Positions 35,757 through 46,320 are shown, counted from the first letter of the stretch. The stretch: 64,000 nt of DNA from Vallitalea sp. (GCF_025211055.1 NZ_JAOARO010000087.1:1-64000), one strand, 5' to 3'. The notes: generated from the letters alone by a model not told the origin. Program-made: numbers and translations.

Positions 35757-36863
35757 ATGGAACAAAGTAAAAGAACAGCTTTATATGATACTCATAAGAA
35801 ATATAATGGAAACATAGTAGATTTTGCAGGTTTTGAACTTCCATTATATTATGAAAGTATTCTTGAAGAGCACAATGCTGTAAGAAATAATGCAGGGATG
35901 TTTGACGTAAGTCATATGGGTGAAGTTACAATTAAGGGAGAAGAGGCAGAAAAATACATACAGAATCTAGTTACAAACGATATATCAATCATTACAGATA
36001 ATGGAGTTATGTATACGCTTATGTGCTATGAAAACGGTGGTGTTGTAGATGATTTGTTAGTCTATAAACATAATACTACTAACTATCTTCTTGTCATTAA
36101 TGCAAGCAATATTGAAAAAGACTACAATTGGATGGTAGAACAGAAAGGTTCATTTGATGTTGATTTAGAAAATATTAGCGATGATGTAGCAGAAATTGCG
36201 ATACAAGGACCAAAAGCACAAGAAATACTCCAAAAATTGACAGATACAGATTTGCAGGCAATTACATTTTTTAGATTCAATGAGAACGTATTAGTCAATA
36301 ATAATAAATGTATTGTATCAAGAACAGGATATACAGGAGAAGATGGTTTTGAAATATATACTTCTCTAGACAATATAGTCAATATATGGGAAGCAATAAT
36401 GGAAGCGGGTAAAGATGAAGGATTAAAACCTGCTGGATTAGGTTGCAGGGATACACTTAGATTCGAGGTTGCATTACCCTTATATGGAAATGAAATAGAT
36501 AAAGACATAACTCCTTTAGAAGCATCATTAGGATATTTTGTGAAATTAGACACAGATTTTATAGGTAAAGATGTATTGGTTAAACAAAAAGAGCAGGGAC
36601 TATCAAGAAAGCTTGTTGGTATTGAATTGCTTGGAAAAGGGATAGCTAGACATGGTTATGATATTTTATCACCTCAAGGAGATAAGATAGGAGTTGTTAC
36701 TACAGGTTATCAATCACCATCAGTAGGTAAAACTGTAGCTCTTGGTTTAATTAATATAGATTATACTAAAATGGGGACAGATGTAAGTGTTAAGATCAGA
36801 AAAAAACAAGTGCCAGCTAAGGTAGTAAGCAAAAAATTCTATAAGAAAAATTATTCTAAGTAG
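35757..36863 (+). CDS. gcvT: Glycine cleavage system T protein (aminomethyltransferase)
   Basis: A 368-residue enzyme that moves the methylene group from aminomethyl-lipoyl H protein to tetrahydrofolate, releasing ammonia. Recognised by VDFAGFELPLYYESILEEH, FDVSHMGEV, the catalytic-Asp region GLGCRDTLR and SRTGYTGEDGFE. Full length. GGGAGG precedes the ATG. It is the first gene of gcvT-H-PA-PB-lpd. The 170-base gap after the riboswitch terminator holds no ORF. Confidence 0.98.
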   Translation: MEQSKRTALYDTHKKYNGNIVDFAGFELPLYYESILEEHNAVRNNAGMFDVSHMGEVTIKGEEAEKYIQNLVTNDISIITDNGVMYTLMCYENGGVVDDLLVYKHNTTNYLLVINASNIEKDYNWMVEQKGSFDVDLENISDDVAEIAIQGPKAQEILQKLTDTDLQAITFFRFNENVLVNNNKCIVSRTGYTGEDGFEIYTSLDNIVNIWEAIMEAGKDEGLKPAGLGCRDTLRFEVALPLYGNEIDKDITPLEASLGYFVKLDTDFIGKDVLVKQKEQGLSRKLVGIELLGKGIARHGYDILSPQGDKIGVVTTGYQSPSVGKTVALGLINIDYTKMGTDVSVKIRKKQVPAKVVSKKFYKKNYSK

Positions 36864-36933
36864 TTAAACATAGAGGCAATGCCTCGTTATATTTATACTA
36901 AACAATATAAAATAAAATTAGGAGGAATTAACA

Positions 36934-37311
36934 ATGAAAATAATGGAAGATTATTATTACACTAAAAATCATGAATGGGTTAAAGTTGATGGAGATACTG
37001 CAATAATAGGTGTATCAGATTATGCACAACATGCTATGGGTCAAATAGTTTATGTGGAATTACCAGAAATAGATGATGAATTCTCTAAGGAAGATGCTTT
37101 TAGTGTTGTAGAATCAGTAAAAGCTGCATCAGATATATATATGCCTGTTGGAGGTACAATAACCCAGGTTAATGAAGATTTGGATGATGAGCCAGAGTTA
37201 ATTAATACTGACCCATATACTAACTACATCTGTAAAATTGAATTAGCTGATGAAAATGAAATAGAAGATCTAATGAATGCAAAAGAATATGCAGAGTTTT
37301 GCGATAAATAA
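36934..37311 (+). CDS. gcvH: Glycine cleavage system H protein
   Basis: A 125-residue lipoyl carrier that shuttles the aminomethyl group between the P, T and L proteins. The lipoylated lysine is in VESVKAASD (about residue 66) within the conserved DAFSVVES context. YYYTKNHEWV marks the N-terminus. AGGAGG is 9 bases before the ATG. Confidence 0.98.
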   Translation: MKIMEDYYYTKNHEWVKVDGDTAIIGVSDYAQHAMGQIVYVELPEIDDEFSKEDAFSVVESVKAASDIYMPVGGTITQVNEDLDDEPELINTDPYTNYICKIELADENEIEDLMNAKEYAEFCDK

Positions 37312-37339
37312 AATTAATATGTAAGGAGGTAGGTAGCTT

Positions 37340-38680
37340 ATGTTTCCATATTTACCACATACAGAAGAAGATATAAAGAGTATGTTAGAAGTTATAGGGG
37401 TAGAGAGCATAGATGCTTTATTTGATGATGTACCTGAGAAAATAAGGTTAAAGGAATTATTGAATATTAATAAACCTATGAGTGAATTAGAAGTAAGTCA
37501 GTACATGAAAAAGTTTGCTGATAGTAATAAAGGAGTAGATGATCTAGTATGTTTTTTAGGAGCAGGAGCATATGACCATTATATACCATCTATTATCAAA
37601 CATATAACTTCACGTTCGGAATTCTATACTGCTTACACTCCATACCAACCTGAAATTAGTCAAGGCACATTACAGGCTATATTTGAATATCAAAGTATGA
37701 TATGTGAATTGACAGGTATGGATGTTGCCAATGCTTCATTATATGACGGTTCTACAGCTACAGCAGAGGGAGCCCTTATGGCATGTGGAGCCACAAGAAG
37801 AAATAAAATTGCTGTATCTAGGACTGTGAGTCCAGGTACAAGAAAAGTTTTAGAGACTTATACAAAATATAAGGGAATAGAATTTATTGAAATAGAAGAA
37901 AATGATGGTGTAACTAATATAGATGATCTAAGAATTAAGATGAATAAAGATGTTGCAGGAGTGATTGTTCAAAATCCTAACTTCTTTGGAATTATCGAAG
38001 ATATGAGTGAGGTAGAAAAAATTACCCATAATTCAAAAGGTCTATTAATGATTAATGTAGACCCAATATCACTGGCTATTCTAAAAACTCCAGGTGAATA
38101 TGGTGCTGATATAGTTATTGGTGAAGGTCAGAGTCTAGGTAATTCACTTAATTTCGGAGGTCCATATCTAGGATTTATTTCCTGTACTAAAAAATTGATG
38201 AGAAAACTCCCAGGTAGGATAGTAGGTCAGGCAAAAGATGTAAATGGAAAAAGAGGTTTTGTGTTGACTCTACAAGCTAGAGAACAACATATAAGACGTG
38301 ATAAAGCAACTTCCAATATTACTTCCAACCAAGGTCTTAACGCTCTTACTGCTGCTATATATCTTAGTACTCTCGGTAAAGAAGGATTAAAAGAAGTAGC
38401 TAACAATTGTCTGCAAAGAGCTCATTATGCTGCTGAACTAATAAGTAAGTCCAGTAAATACAAACTTAGATTCAATAGACCATTCTTTATGGAGTTTGTG
38501 GTTAAGAGCAGTATAAAACCTGAAATAGTTAATAAAGAGCTTCTACATAATAATATTCTTGGGGGTTATGAACTAGGAGGGGATTATAGTAATTATAATA
38601 ATGATATTCTCCTATGTGTAACTGAGAAAAGAACAAAGAAACAAATAGATGATTTAGTAAACATAATGGAGGGGATGTAA
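37340..38680 (+). CDS. gcvPA: Glycine dehydrogenase (decarboxylating) subunit 1
   Basis: A 446-residue alpha half of the two-subunit P protein, which decarboxylates glycine with PLP and loads H protein. Motifs are [29 protein letters not shown] and the [14 protein letters not shown] block. It lacks the PLP lysine, as expected, because that is in subunit 2. The stop codon directly abuts the gcvPB ATG, so translation is coupled. Confidence 0.98.
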   Translation: MFPYLPHTEEDIKSMLEVIGVESIDALFDDVPEKIRLKELLNINKPMSELEVSQYMKKFADSNKGVDDLVCFLGAGAYDHYIPSIIKHITSRSEFYTAYTPYQPEISQGTLQAIFEYQSMICELTGMDVANASLYDGSTATAEGALMACGATRRNKIAVSRTVSPGTRKVLETYTKYKGIEFIEIEENDGVTNIDDLRIKMNKDVAGVIVQNPNFFGIIEDMSEVEKITHNSKGLLMINVDPISLAILKTPGEYGADIVIGEGQSLGNSLNFGGPYLGFISCTKKLMRKLPGRIVGQAKDVNGKRGFVLTLQAREQHIRRDKATSNITSNQGLNALTAAIYLSTLGKEGLKEVANNCLQRAHYAAELISKSSKYKLRFNRPFFMEFVVKSSIKPEIVNKELLHNNILGGYELGGDYSNYNNDILLCVTEKRTKKQIDDLVNIMEGM

Positions 38681-40135
38681 ATGATAGAATACAATAAATT
38701 GATTTTTGAGATATCAAAAGATGGTAGAAAAAGCTATAGCCTTCCAGAGTGTGACGTGCCTAATACTAACATAGAGGAACTTATTCCAGCTGAATTTCTT
38801 AGAAAAGAAGATGCACAGTTGCCACAAGTAAGTGAAGTAGATGTAATACGTCATTTTACGTTATTATCTAATAAGAACTTTGGCGTAGACACTGGATTCT
38901 ATCCTCTTGGTTCTTGTACAATGAAATATAATCCAAAGATAAATGAAGATATGGCTTCCCTTGATGGGTTTACAAAACTTCATCCTTTACAGCCAGAAAG
39001 CACAGTGCAGGGAGCATTAGAATTAATGTATAACCTACAAGAAAGCCTACAAGAGATAACTGGTATGTCAAAAGTTTCTTTACAGCCTGCGGCAGGGGCT
39101 CAAGGAGAATTGACAGGACTTATGATAGTTAAGGCATATCATGATTATAATGGTAATCATAATAAGAAAAAAATAATCATCCCTGATTCTGCACATGGTA
39201 CTAATCCAGCTAGTACTAGTATGGCAGGTTTTACATCTGTTGAAATTAAATCAAATGACAAGGGAATTGTAGATATTCAGGCGCTAAAAGAAGTATTAGA
39301 CGAAGATGTTGCAGGGCTTATGCTTACTAATCCTAATACACTTGGTCTATTTGAAAAGGATATCCTAACTATATCAGAGTTGGTTCATGAGGTAGGAGGA
39401 CTACTTTATTATGATGGTGCTAATATGAATGCTAATATGGGAATAACACGTCCTGGTGATATGGGATTTGATATTGTCCATCTTAATCTACATAAGACAT
39501 TTTCAGCACCTCATGGAGGAGGAGGACCAGGCAGTGGACCAGTTGGTGTGGTTAAAGAATTAGCTCCATTCCTTCCAATGCCAATAGTAGAGAAAGAAGG
39601 CGACGAATATACTCTTAAAAATAGTATAGAAACATCTATAGGAGCAGTTAAAAACTTCTATGGTAATTTTGGAGTGCTTGTAAAAGCTTACACTTATATT
39701 CTTACTATGGGAGGAGAAGGCTTGAGACAGGCGAGCAGGTTAGCAGTACTTAATGCTAATTATATGAAGGAAAGATTAAAAGATGATTATATATTACCAG
39801 TTGATGAAGTATGTAAACATGAATTTGTTTTAGGTGGATTAGGAGAAAATGAAGGTCAAGTAACAACATTAGATGTTGCTAAGAGACTTATGGATTATGG
39901 ATATCATCCACCTACAATATATTTCCCACTTATAATAGATAGTGCTATGATGATAGAGCCTACAGAAACTGAAAGCAAGGAAAATATGGATGGTTTTATA
40001 GATGCTCTTATCAAAATAAAAGAAGAGTCTATTAGTAATCCAGAGAAATTGAAAAAAGCTCCATTTAAAACTTGTATCAGAAGATTTGATGAAGTTACAG
40101 CAGCTAGAAAACCAATATTACGTTACACAAAATAA
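38681..40135 (+). CDS. gcvPB: Glycine dehydrogenase (decarboxylating) subunit 2
   Basis: A 484-residue beta half of the P protein. The PLP lysine is in [21 protein letters not shown]. Other family blocks are [23 protein letters not shown] and [11 protein letters not shown]. It forms the heterotetramer with gcvPA. It starts at the base after the gcvPA stop, with GGAGG inside the gcvPA end. Confidence 0.98.
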   Translation: MIEYNKLIFEISKDGRKSYSLPECDVPNTNIEELIPAEFLRKEDAQLPQVSEVDVIRHFTLLSNKNFGVDTGFYPLGSCTMKYNPKINEDMASLDGFTKLHPLQPESTVQGALELMYNLQESLQEITGMSKVSLQPAAGAQGELTGLMIVKAYHDYNGNHNKKKIIIPDSAHGTNPASTSMAGFTSVEIKSNDKGIVDIQALKEVLDEDVAGLMLTNPNTLGLFEKDILTISELVHEVGGLLYYDGANMNANMGITRPGDMGFDIVHLNLHKTFSAPHGGGGPGSGPVGVVKELAPFLPMPIVEKEGDEYTLKNSIETSIGAVKNFYGNFGVLVKAYTYILTMGGEGLRQASRLAVLNANYMKERLKDDYILPVDEVCKHEFVLGGLGENEGQVTTLDVAKRLMDYGYHPPTIYFPLIIDSAMMIEPTETESKENMDGFIDALIKIKEESISNPEKLKKAPFKTCIRRFDEVTAARKPILRYTK

Positions 40136-40159
40136 TCTTAATAAATGGGAGGTGGATCA

Positions 40160-41566
40160 ATGAAGGATATTATTGTAATAGGTGGTGGACCTGGAGGTTA
40201 TGTGGCAGCCATAAGAGCCGCTCAGCTTGGTGCGAAGGTATGTATAATCGAGAAGGATAGATTTGGAGGTACTTGTCTTAATAGAGGTTGTATACCTACA
40301 AAAGCTCTATATAGAAATGCTGAGATAGTAAATACCCTAGGCAGAAGCAACGAATTTGGTATAGACATAGAGAACTATAATATTGATTATAAGAGTGTGC
40401 TAAAAAGAAAAGATAACATAGTAGAAAAATTAGTCAGTGGTGTAGAAAAATTATTGAATGATAATGGTATTTTGATAATAGATGGTACAGGCATAATAAA
40501 AGATCAGCAAACTATAGAAGTTATCAAAACAAATGGAGATAAAGAGATTATAAAAGGAAAAAATATAATAATAGCAACAGGTTCAATGCCTGTAAAACCT
40601 CCTATTGATGGAATCTGCGAACCAAATGTCCTTACAACTAAAGAAATATTAGAGTGTGAAGAGATACCAGAAAAATTAGTGATTATAGGTGGTGGCGTTG
40701 TTGGTATGGAATTCGCTAGTATCTTCAATGCTTTTGGGTCACAAGTTTCTGTAATAGAGTATTTGCCCAATATTTTAAGTGGTGTAGATATAGGTATATC
40801 AAAACGTTTTAAATCAATGGCAAAGAGAAAAAATATTGATATTATGACTAAATCAAAAGTCACTAAGATTATTAGTGATAACAATAAACTGCAAGTATGT
40901 TACGAAAGTAACAATAAACAAAAGATAGTAGAAGCAGATAAAATATTGGTTGCAGTGGGAAGAAAACCTAATCTAGTAAACTTAGGATTAACTGAAATCA
41001 GTATTGATTATGATAGTAAGGGTATCAAAGTTGATGAGAATTATCAAACGTCTCAAAAAGGAATATATGCTATAGGTGATGTGAACGGTAAGATAATGCT
41101 TGCACATGTGGCCTCACATCAAGGAATTGAAGTAGTGGATTATATAATGGGAGTTAGCTCTAATGAAGGTTCTCAAGTGGTACCAAGCTGTATATTTGTA
41201 TTTCCTGAGATTGCTTGTGTAGGGATTACGGAACAACAAGCAAAGGAAGAGAATATTAATGTGAAAATTGGCAAATTCATGTTTTCAGCTAATGGAAAAG
41301 CAATGGCTCTAGGAGAAGAAGAAGGATTTGTTAAGATTATTGCAAGTGGAGAAGATGATGCAATATTAGGTATGCATATATTAGGACCTCATGCATCTGA
41401 TTTAATACATGAAGGAGTTTTAGCTATCCAAAATGGTTTAAAGACTGTTGATGTTATTAAAACAATCCATGCTCATCCAACTCTTGGAGAGGCAATACAT
41501 GAAGCTGCTTTAGATACTCAAAATAGAGGCATACATTTAATACCAAAAAACAATTATAAGTTATAA
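40160..41566 (+). CDS. lpdA: Dihydrolipoyl dehydrogenase (glycine cleavage L protein)
   Basis: A 468-residue FAD/NAD disulfide oxidoreductase that reoxidises the dihydrolipoyl arm of H protein. GGGPGGYVAAIRAAQLG is the FAD site, GGTCLNRGCIPTKAL has the redox Cys pair, GGGVVGMEFASIF binds NAD, and the C-terminal HAHPTLGEAIHEAALD contains the active-site His-Glu pair. ATG at 40160 was preferred because GGGAGGTGG lies just upstream; the earlier ATG at 40145 abuts it. It ends the gcv operon. Confidence 0.96.
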   Translation: MKDIIVIGGGPGGYVAAIRAAQLGAKVCIIEKDRFGGTCLNRGCIPTKALYRNAEIVNTLGRSNEFGIDIENYNIDYKSVLKRKDNIVEKLVSGVEKLLNDNGILIIDGTGIIKDQQTIEVIKTNGDKEIIKGKNIIIATGSMPVKPPIDGICEPNVLTTKEILECEEIPEKLVIIGGGVVGMEFASIFNAFGSQVSVIEYLPNILSGVDIGISKRFKSMAKRKNIDIMTKSKVTKIISDNNKLQVCYESNNKQKIVEADKILVAVGRKPNLVNLGLTEISIDYDSKGIKVDENYQTSQKGIYAIGDVNGKIMLAHVASHQGIEVVDYIMGVSSNEGSQVVPSCIFVFPEIACVGITEQQAKEENINVKIGKFMFSANGKAMALGEEEGFVKIIASGEDDAILGMHILGPHASDLIHEGVLAIQNGLKTVDVIKTIHAHPTLGEAIHEAALDTQNRGIHLIPKNNYKL

Positions 41567-41922
41567 TAGATTAATTATCTGACATATGTTAATTGGTTAA
41601 TTTATTATCATATAAATATAAATAAGCCAATCAAAAAAATGGTAAAAAATATTAAAGATGAATATTTAAATCACAAAAAATATTACTGATTTAAATCAAT
41701 AATATTTTAAAATGGTTTTCCATAGTATATACTGACATTATAAGACATTTCACAGATTAATTATTCAGCCATAAATACACATATACAAGAATTATTATGT
41801 TATGTATTATGAGTAAACTTAAATATTACTAATAGAGTTTGTAAGAAGTTAATATATTATACTCTAAGAATAGGATACAAAAAAGAGTTACTCCCAATAT
41901 AATTATTAGAAAAGAGGACTGT
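41567..41922. other. AT-rich intergenic region
   Basis: 356 bases without a supported gene. Only short AT-rich inverted repeats were seen, for example around 41675-41715. No clear gcv terminator was identified. Confidence 0.4.
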
Positions 41923-42384
41923 ATGGATTCGATTGATATTAGTATTTTGAGATTATTGCAAAAAAATGCAAGGTCTACTGTTTCAGAAATAAGCTCCAAG
42001 ATTAATTTGTCTATATCAGCCGTAAGTGATAGGCTGAAAAAACTTGAATCTGGAGGTATCATAGATCAATATACAACAATTATCAACCCTAATTATCTGA
42101 ATAAAAGATTGACAGCAATCATGTTCGTTGCTATTGATAGACCTAAGTATACTGATGATTTTATTAACTTTATCAAAGAAACAGATGAAATACTTGATTG
42201 TCTGTATATAGCTGGAGAATATGATTATTCATTAAAAATCGTTACTAAGGATACGTTTTCTCTAGAACAACTATTGAATAAAATAAAAGCAATTGAAGGC
42301 ATCAAAAAAACTAAAACAAACGTAGTTTTATCTACAGTCAAGAATGCACACTCAATTATTCCATCAATGGAGACATCAAAATAG
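41923..42384 (+). CDS. Lrp/AsnC-family transcription regulator
   Basis: A 153-residue regulator with an N-terminal winged helix-turn-helix (ISILRLLQKNARSTVSEISSKINLSISAVSDRLKKLE, shown here as positions 5-41) and a C-terminal RAM ligand domain (YIAGEYDYSLKIVTKD, residues about 98-113). Family members bind amino acids as octamers. It sits directly upstream of alanine dehydrogenase and a palindromic site, so it likely controls ald in the manner of AldR. GAGG lies a few bases before the ATG. Confidence 0.9.
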   Translation: MDSIDISILRLLQKNARSTVSEISSKINLSISAVSDRLKKLESGGIIDQYTTIINPNYLNKRLTAIMFVAIDRPKYTDDFINFIKETDEILDCLYIAGEYDYSLKIVTKDTFSLEQLLNKIKAIEGIKKTKTNVVLSTVKNAHSIIPSMETSK

Positions 42385-42412
42385 AAAATGCTTATAAGTA
42401 TCCTGTTGGTAG

Positions 42413-42454
42413 TATACAGTTTAGCTAATACCGATTACAGCAATTAACTGTATA
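42413..42454 (+). promoter_or_regulatory. Probable operator between lrp and ald genes
   Basis: TATACAGTT (42413-42421) and AACTGTATA (42446-42454) are a perfect 9-bp inverted repeat with 24 bases between. TATAAT at 42460-42465 is a possible -10 for ald. Confidence 0.6.
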
Positions 42455-42486
42455 GTATATATAATTATTTATGAAGGAGGAAATTT

Positions 42487-43605
42487 ATGATTATAGGTGT
42501 ATTAAAAGAAATTAAAAACAACGAAAACAGGGTAGGATTAACTCCTGCAGGTGTAAGTGCTTTAGTAAAAAATGGTCACACGGTATATGTTGAAACTAAG
42601 GCAGGACTTGGCAGTGGTATTACTAATGAAGAATATGTTGAAGCTGGTGGGGTTATAAAAGAAAAAAATACTGATATATTCGATACATCAGATATCATAG
42701 TAAAAGTAAAAGAGCCTTTAGAATGTGAGTATGACCTATTCAAAGAAGGTCAAACACTATATACATATTTACACCTTGCTCCTAATGAGCCTCTTACTAA
42801 AGCTTTACTAAGGAAAAAGGTTACTGGTATAGCTTATGAAACTGTTGAAGATAAAGACGGTTCTTTACCATTACTAGTTCCTATGAGCGAAGTAGCAGGA
42901 AGAATGTCAACTCAAGTTGGTGCTCATTTACTTCAAAAATATACTGGTGGAATGGGTGTTCTACTTGGTGGTGTACCAGGAGTTTTACCAGCAGAAGTTG
43001 TTATTATAGGTGGAGGAATCGTTGGTACTAACGCAGCAAAAATGGCATTAGGTCTTGGAGCTAGAGTAACAATACTTGATATCAATGCTCATCGTCTTGC
43101 ACAATTAGATGATATATTTGGTGGAAGAGTTTCAACACTTATCTGTAACGATTATAATATCTGTCAAATGGTTAAAAAGGCTGATTTATTAATTGGTGCT
43201 GTACTTGTAAAAGGCGCAAAAGCTCCTAAGATAGTAAAAGAAGAAATGGTTAAGACAATGAAGAAAGGTTCTGTTATAGTTGATGTAGCTATTGACCAGG
43301 GTGGTTCTATAGAAACTATAGATCATATAACTACTCACGATAATCCATGTTATGAAAGATATGGAGTTATTCATTATAGTGTAGCTAATATGCCAGGAGC
43401 TGTTCCAAGAACATCTACTTATGCTTTAACAGGTGTAACTCTTCCATATCTTGTAAAAATGGCTAATAAAGGTGTGAAAGAAGCTTTGCTTGAAGATAAG
43501 AGATTATTATTAGGTCTTAATACTTATGATGGAAAGGTAACCTATGATAATGTAGCAACAGGATTAAATCTAGAATATTATGATCCAATGACTTTATTAA
43601 AATAG
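42487..43605 (+). CDS. ald: Alanine dehydrogenase
   Basis: A 372-residue NAD enzyme that deaminates L-alanine to pyruvate and ammonia. [26 protein letters not shown], the catalytic-His context HLAP, and the NAD fold [22 protein letters not shown] are typical; DVAIDQGGS and [16 protein letters not shown] confirm it. AAGGAGG precedes the ATG. Probably regulated by the upstream Lrp-like protein through the palindrome at 42413-42454. Confidence 0.97.
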   Translation: MIIGVLKEIKNNENRVGLTPAGVSALVKNGHTVYVETKAGLGSGITNEEYVEAGGVIKEKNTDIFDTSDIIVKVKEPLECEYDLFKEGQTLYTYLHLAPNEPLTKALLRKKVTGIAYETVEDKDGSLPLLVPMSEVAGRMSTQVGAHLLQKYTGGMGVLLGGVPGVLPAEVVIIGGGIVGTNAAKMALGLGARVTILDINAHRLAQLDDIFGGRVSTLICNDYNICQMVKKADLLIGAVLVKGAKAPKIVKEEMVKTMKKGSVIVDVAIDQGGSIETIDHITTHDNPCYERYGVIHYSVANMPGAVPRTSTYALTGVTLPYLVKMANKGVKEALLEDKRLLLGLNTYDGKVTYDNVATGLNLEYYDPMTLLK

Positions 43606-43646
43606 ATTATTATTCACAATAATAATATGTGTATCAGTAAATATGG

Positions 43647-43695
43647 CGGTCTCATAATACTTTTTTGGTAGTATTGTAATGTATTATGAGAGCCG
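43647..43695. terminator. Terminator hairpin after ald
   Basis: CGGTCTCATAATAC pairs with GTATTATGAGAGCCG with one bulged G. T6 lies inside the loop rather than after the stem, so efficiency is uncertain. Confidence 0.5.
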
Positions 43696-43762
43696 TCAAA
43701 TTAGTTAGTAACAATGTTATTATAATTAAATGTCTAATTATAATTAATATAATAATACGTAT

Positions 43763-44236
43763 TTATAATAGTTCTTGTATATCTTTTTTTAGTTTTGATG
43801 GTTTTGTTGTAGGAGCATATCTTTTTATAATATTGCCTTTAGAATCAATTAAGAATTTGGTAAAATTCCATTTTATCTCTTTTCCGAATACTGAGTTACT
43901 ATTATTTTTAAGATATTTGTAAAGAGGATGAGCGTTTTCTCCATTAACATTAATCTTTTCAAACATAGTAAAAGTAACTCCATAATTTAGTTGGCAAAAT
44001 TCGTGTATTTCTTTATTAGTACCAGAGTCTTGATTAGCAAATTGGTTACATGGAAAACCTATAATTTCTAAACCTTGTTCTTTGTATTCTTGATATAATG
44101 CTTCTAGTTCTTTGAATTGAGGTGTTAATCCACATTTACTTGCCGTATTTACAACAAGAACTACCTTTCCCTCATATTGTCTCATAGATGTTTCTTTTTG
44201 GTTCATACTTGTAGCTGAAAAATCATAAAAATTCAT
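43763..44236 (-). CDS. Glutathione peroxidase-family thiol peroxidase
   Basis: A 157-residue thioredoxin-fold peroxidase of the GPx/BsaA group. The peroxidatic residue is Cys, not selenocysteine, in [10 protein letters not shown] (about residue 35). The second conserved Cys is in [12 protein letters not shown], and the Trp of the triad is in [10 protein letters not shown]. Bacterial members usually use thioredoxin to reduce organic peroxides. It is downstream of an OhrR-like gene in the same direction. Confidence 0.93.
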   Translation of the reverse strand: MNFYDFSATSMNQKETSMRQYEGKVVLVVNTASKCGLTPQFKELEALYQEYKEQGLEIIGFPCNQFANQDSGTNKEIHEFCQLNYGVTFTMFEKINVNGENAHPLYKYLKNNSNSVFGKEIKWNFTKFLIDSKGNIIKRYAPTTKPSKLKKDIQELL

Positions 44237-44332
44237 ACTATTAATCTCCCTTCATAGTTATTGATTTTGTTAAATTTAATTTTGATAAATCAAATATGGT
44301 AAAATAAAAACAAGAAATAAATGTCTTGTATT

Positions 44333-44767
44333 CTATTTTGATATGTTTTTTAATACTAAATCTAGATATTTCTTTAACATTGTAAGAGATTCTTCGTTTC
44401 CTTTAAACTGAGAGTACAATTTTGTGGGTACGTCAACAATATCATCACGTAGTAAAAGTCCTTTTTGAGTTAATTCTATTGTAACCAATCTATCATCTTC
44501 TATGTTTCTGTACTTAGTTATTAAGCCCATTGATTCTAATTTCTTAATAACTGGAGTGAGTGTACCTGAGTCTAAATGTAGCCTTCTGCCTATTTCTTTA
44601 AAAATGATTTTTTGTTCTTCCCATATTACTAACATAGTTACATATTGAGTATAAGTTAGATTGTATTTACTTAGTAATGGTTTGTATAGTTTAATAATTT
44701 CTCTAGATAATGCATAAAGAGGAAAGCATATCTGATTCTCCAATTTTATTTTATCATATTTATCCAT
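44333..44767 (-). CDS. MarR-family peroxide sensor, OhrR-like
   Basis: A 144-residue winged-helix regulator. The OhrR sensor cysteine is conserved in LENQICFPLYALSREI (Cys14), followed by the YNLTYTQYVTMLVIWE and GTLTPVIKKLESMGLI segments. Oxidation of that Cys by organic peroxide normally releases DNA. The neighbouring thiol peroxidase is the likely target, and an AT-rich palindrome lies upstream of its own start. Confidence 0.9.
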   Translation of the reverse strand: MDKYDKIKLENQICFPLYALSREIIKLYKPLLSKYNLTYTQYVTMLVIWEEQKIIFKEIGRRLHLDSGTLTPVIKKLESMGLITKYRNIEDDRLVTIELTQKGLLLRDDIVDVPTKLYSQFKGNEESLTMLKKYLDLVLKNISK

Positions 44768-44804
44768 CTTATTTAGTAGCTCCTATTTATCATTAATTGA
44801 TACA

Positions 44805-44828
44805 AATTTAATTGAGTTAAATTAAATT
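44805..44828 (-). promoter_or_regulatory. Candidate OhrR operator
   Basis: AATTTAATT and AATTAAATT are a perfect 9-bp inverted repeat with a 6-base spacer, 38 bases upstream of the ohrR-like start. The site is AT-rich, so chance is possible. Confidence 0.45.
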
Positions 44829-44993
44829 ATAGTTTTATTATATGCTACTAGTAGTTATTTGTCAACTCCCTATATGTTTTTTTTTGATTGACTTAATATT
44901 ACTAAAGAGGTAAAATTACTATTATTATGTAACTTAATTTACATAATAAATTAATTGTATATGACTAAAATAAACAGAACGAGGAGGTAGTTT

Positions 44994-45800
44994 ATGAAAT
45001 TTCTTAATAAATTAGAAAGGAAACTAGGTAGATTTGCAATAAGAAATCTAATGTTATATATAGTAGTATGTAATGCTTTTGTATATATTTTTATGAGGTT
45101 TTCTCCCATACAAACCACATTAAACTTAGCACTAATACCACAATTAATAAAACAAGGTGAAATCTGGAGATTAGTTACTTTTGTATTTTTTCCACCTACC
45201 ACCAGTACAATCTTTTTAGTGTTTGTATTATATTTTTATTATATGATAGGTAGTACACTAGAACATGAATGGGGAAGTTTCAAGTTTAATATCTATTATT
45301 TATTAGGAATCATAGGTGCTATAGTAGGAGCATTCATAACAAATATACCAGTAATTAGTTCCTTCTATATTAATTTGTCATTGTTCTTAGCATTTGCTAG
45401 ACTCTATCCAGATTACCAAGTATTATTGTTTTTTATTATACCAGTAAAGATGAAGTGGTTGGCATGGTTGGACTGGGCATATTTTGCTTATATAATATTA
45501 ATGGGTAATTCTCCTGCTAGATTAGCTGCTATAATGGCGCTAATTAATTACTTTATATTCTTTGGAAAAGATATTATTAAAGGTACAAAAAATACTACAA
45601 CAAGTTATTACAGAAAAAAACAATATAATGCAGGAGTAAATAGTAATAAAAAAGCATCTGTTCATAAATGTACAGTTTGCGGAAGAACTGAACTTGACGA
45701 TAGTAACTTAGAATTTAGATATTGTTCAAAATGTCATGGCTATCATGAATATTGTATGGATCACCTTCATAATCATGAACATATTAAGGGAAATAATTAG
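44994..45800 (+). CDS. Rhomboid-like membrane protein lacking the catalytic serine, with C-terminal zinc ribbon
   Basis: A 268-residue protein with about six membrane helices (residues 17-185) in the rhomboid arrangement. It shows GEIWRLVTFVFFPP and LEHEWGSFKFNIYYLLG, which resemble rhomboid/Derlin loops. The GxSG catalytic motif is absent: the matching region reads YINLSLFLAFARL, so it is probably a pseudoprotease. The C-terminal 45 residues hold CTVCG and CSKC plus a Cys/His-rich end (EYCMDHLHNHEH), a likely zinc ribbon. GGAGG precedes the ATG. It may bind membrane clients, by analogy with iRhoms. Confidence 0.78.
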   Translation: MKFLNKLERKLGRFAIRNLMLYIVVCNAFVYIFMRFSPIQTTLNLALIPQLIKQGEIWRLVTFVFFPPTTSTIFLVFVLYFYYMIGSTLEHEWGSFKFNIYYLLGIIGAIVGAFITNIPVISSFYINLSLFLAFARLYPDYQVLLFFIIPVKMKWLAWLDWAYFAYIILMGNSPARLAAIMALINYFIFFGKDIIKGTKNTTTSYYRKKQYNAGVNSNKKASVHKCTVCGRTELDDSNLEFRYCSKCHGYHEYCMDHLHNHEHIKGNN

Positions 45801-45855
45801 ATTATTATTGGCTGGAATTTAGATTTTTTAGAGTATAATTAAATTACTATATAAG

Positions 45856-45888
45856 AAAAATAGTTCTGATTAGACAGAACTATTTTTC
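45856..45888. terminator. Bidirectional terminator
   Basis: AAAAATAGTTCTG pairs perfectly with CAGAACTATTTTT, between convergent genes. Confidence 0.9.
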
Positions 45889-45915
45889 TTTACAAGATGA
45901 TTCATATAAAATTAA

Positions 45916-46110
45916 TTAGTAGCAACAATGATGTTTTTTTCTAGGTTTACATTTTTTGCATATGCAATAGCATTTACAAATATATTTTTCATATTTTGGT
46001 TTGCGATGGCAACATTCTTTACCCCAATCATAATCATCATCACAATCGTAATCCCAATCATAATCGTAGTCATAGTCGCAATCGTAATCATATTTACCAT
46101 AACGTTTCAT
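45916..46110 (-). CDS. Asp/Tyr-repeat, Cys-rich small protein (coat-like)
   Basis: A 64-residue protein made of two parts: a DYD-repeat acidic segment (residues 7-30) and a basic Cys-rich tail (ECCHRKPKY, ICKCYCICKKCKP, HHCCY) with 12 Cys in total. It has no recognised domain. The composition suggests cross-linking through Tyr and disulfides, as in spore coat proteins. AAGGAGG lies 6 bases before the ATG at 46110. A CATATATTA box upstream (minus strand, near 46145) resembles a sporulation-sigma -10, which is weak evidence. Confidence 0.75.
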   Translation of the reverse strand: MKRYGKYDYDCDYDYDYDWDYDCDDDYDWGKECCHRKPKYEKYICKCYCICKKCKPRKKHHCCY

Positions 46111-46250
46111 ATTAAACCTCCTTTTCAAGCTTGTTCTAATATAATATATGCTTGTACTATTAATATGGTTACACCTTGTCCTAAAAAATATTAAATATTA
46201 AGTATAATTATAGTTTTTATTATACTGCTAGCAATCAAAATATTTATTTA

Positions 46251-46279
46251 TTGACAAAGATAAGATTATCTAGTAAGAT
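46251..46279 (+). promoter_or_regulatory. Strong sigma-A promoter upstream of the leader ORF
   Basis: Consensus TTGACA (46251-46256), 17-base spacer, TAAGAT (46274-46279). Transcription start near 46286. Confidence 0.75.
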
Positions 46280-46320
46280 GAAATTAGATAATTTAGTATA
46301 TAAATGTGAGAGGTACGTTT

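Noticed and set aside
45928..46194. Ile/Val/Phe-rich plus-strand frame resembling a membrane protein
   Set aside because: It is the complement of the Asp-Tyr repeat gene, which has a strong ribosome site; the plus frame has none.
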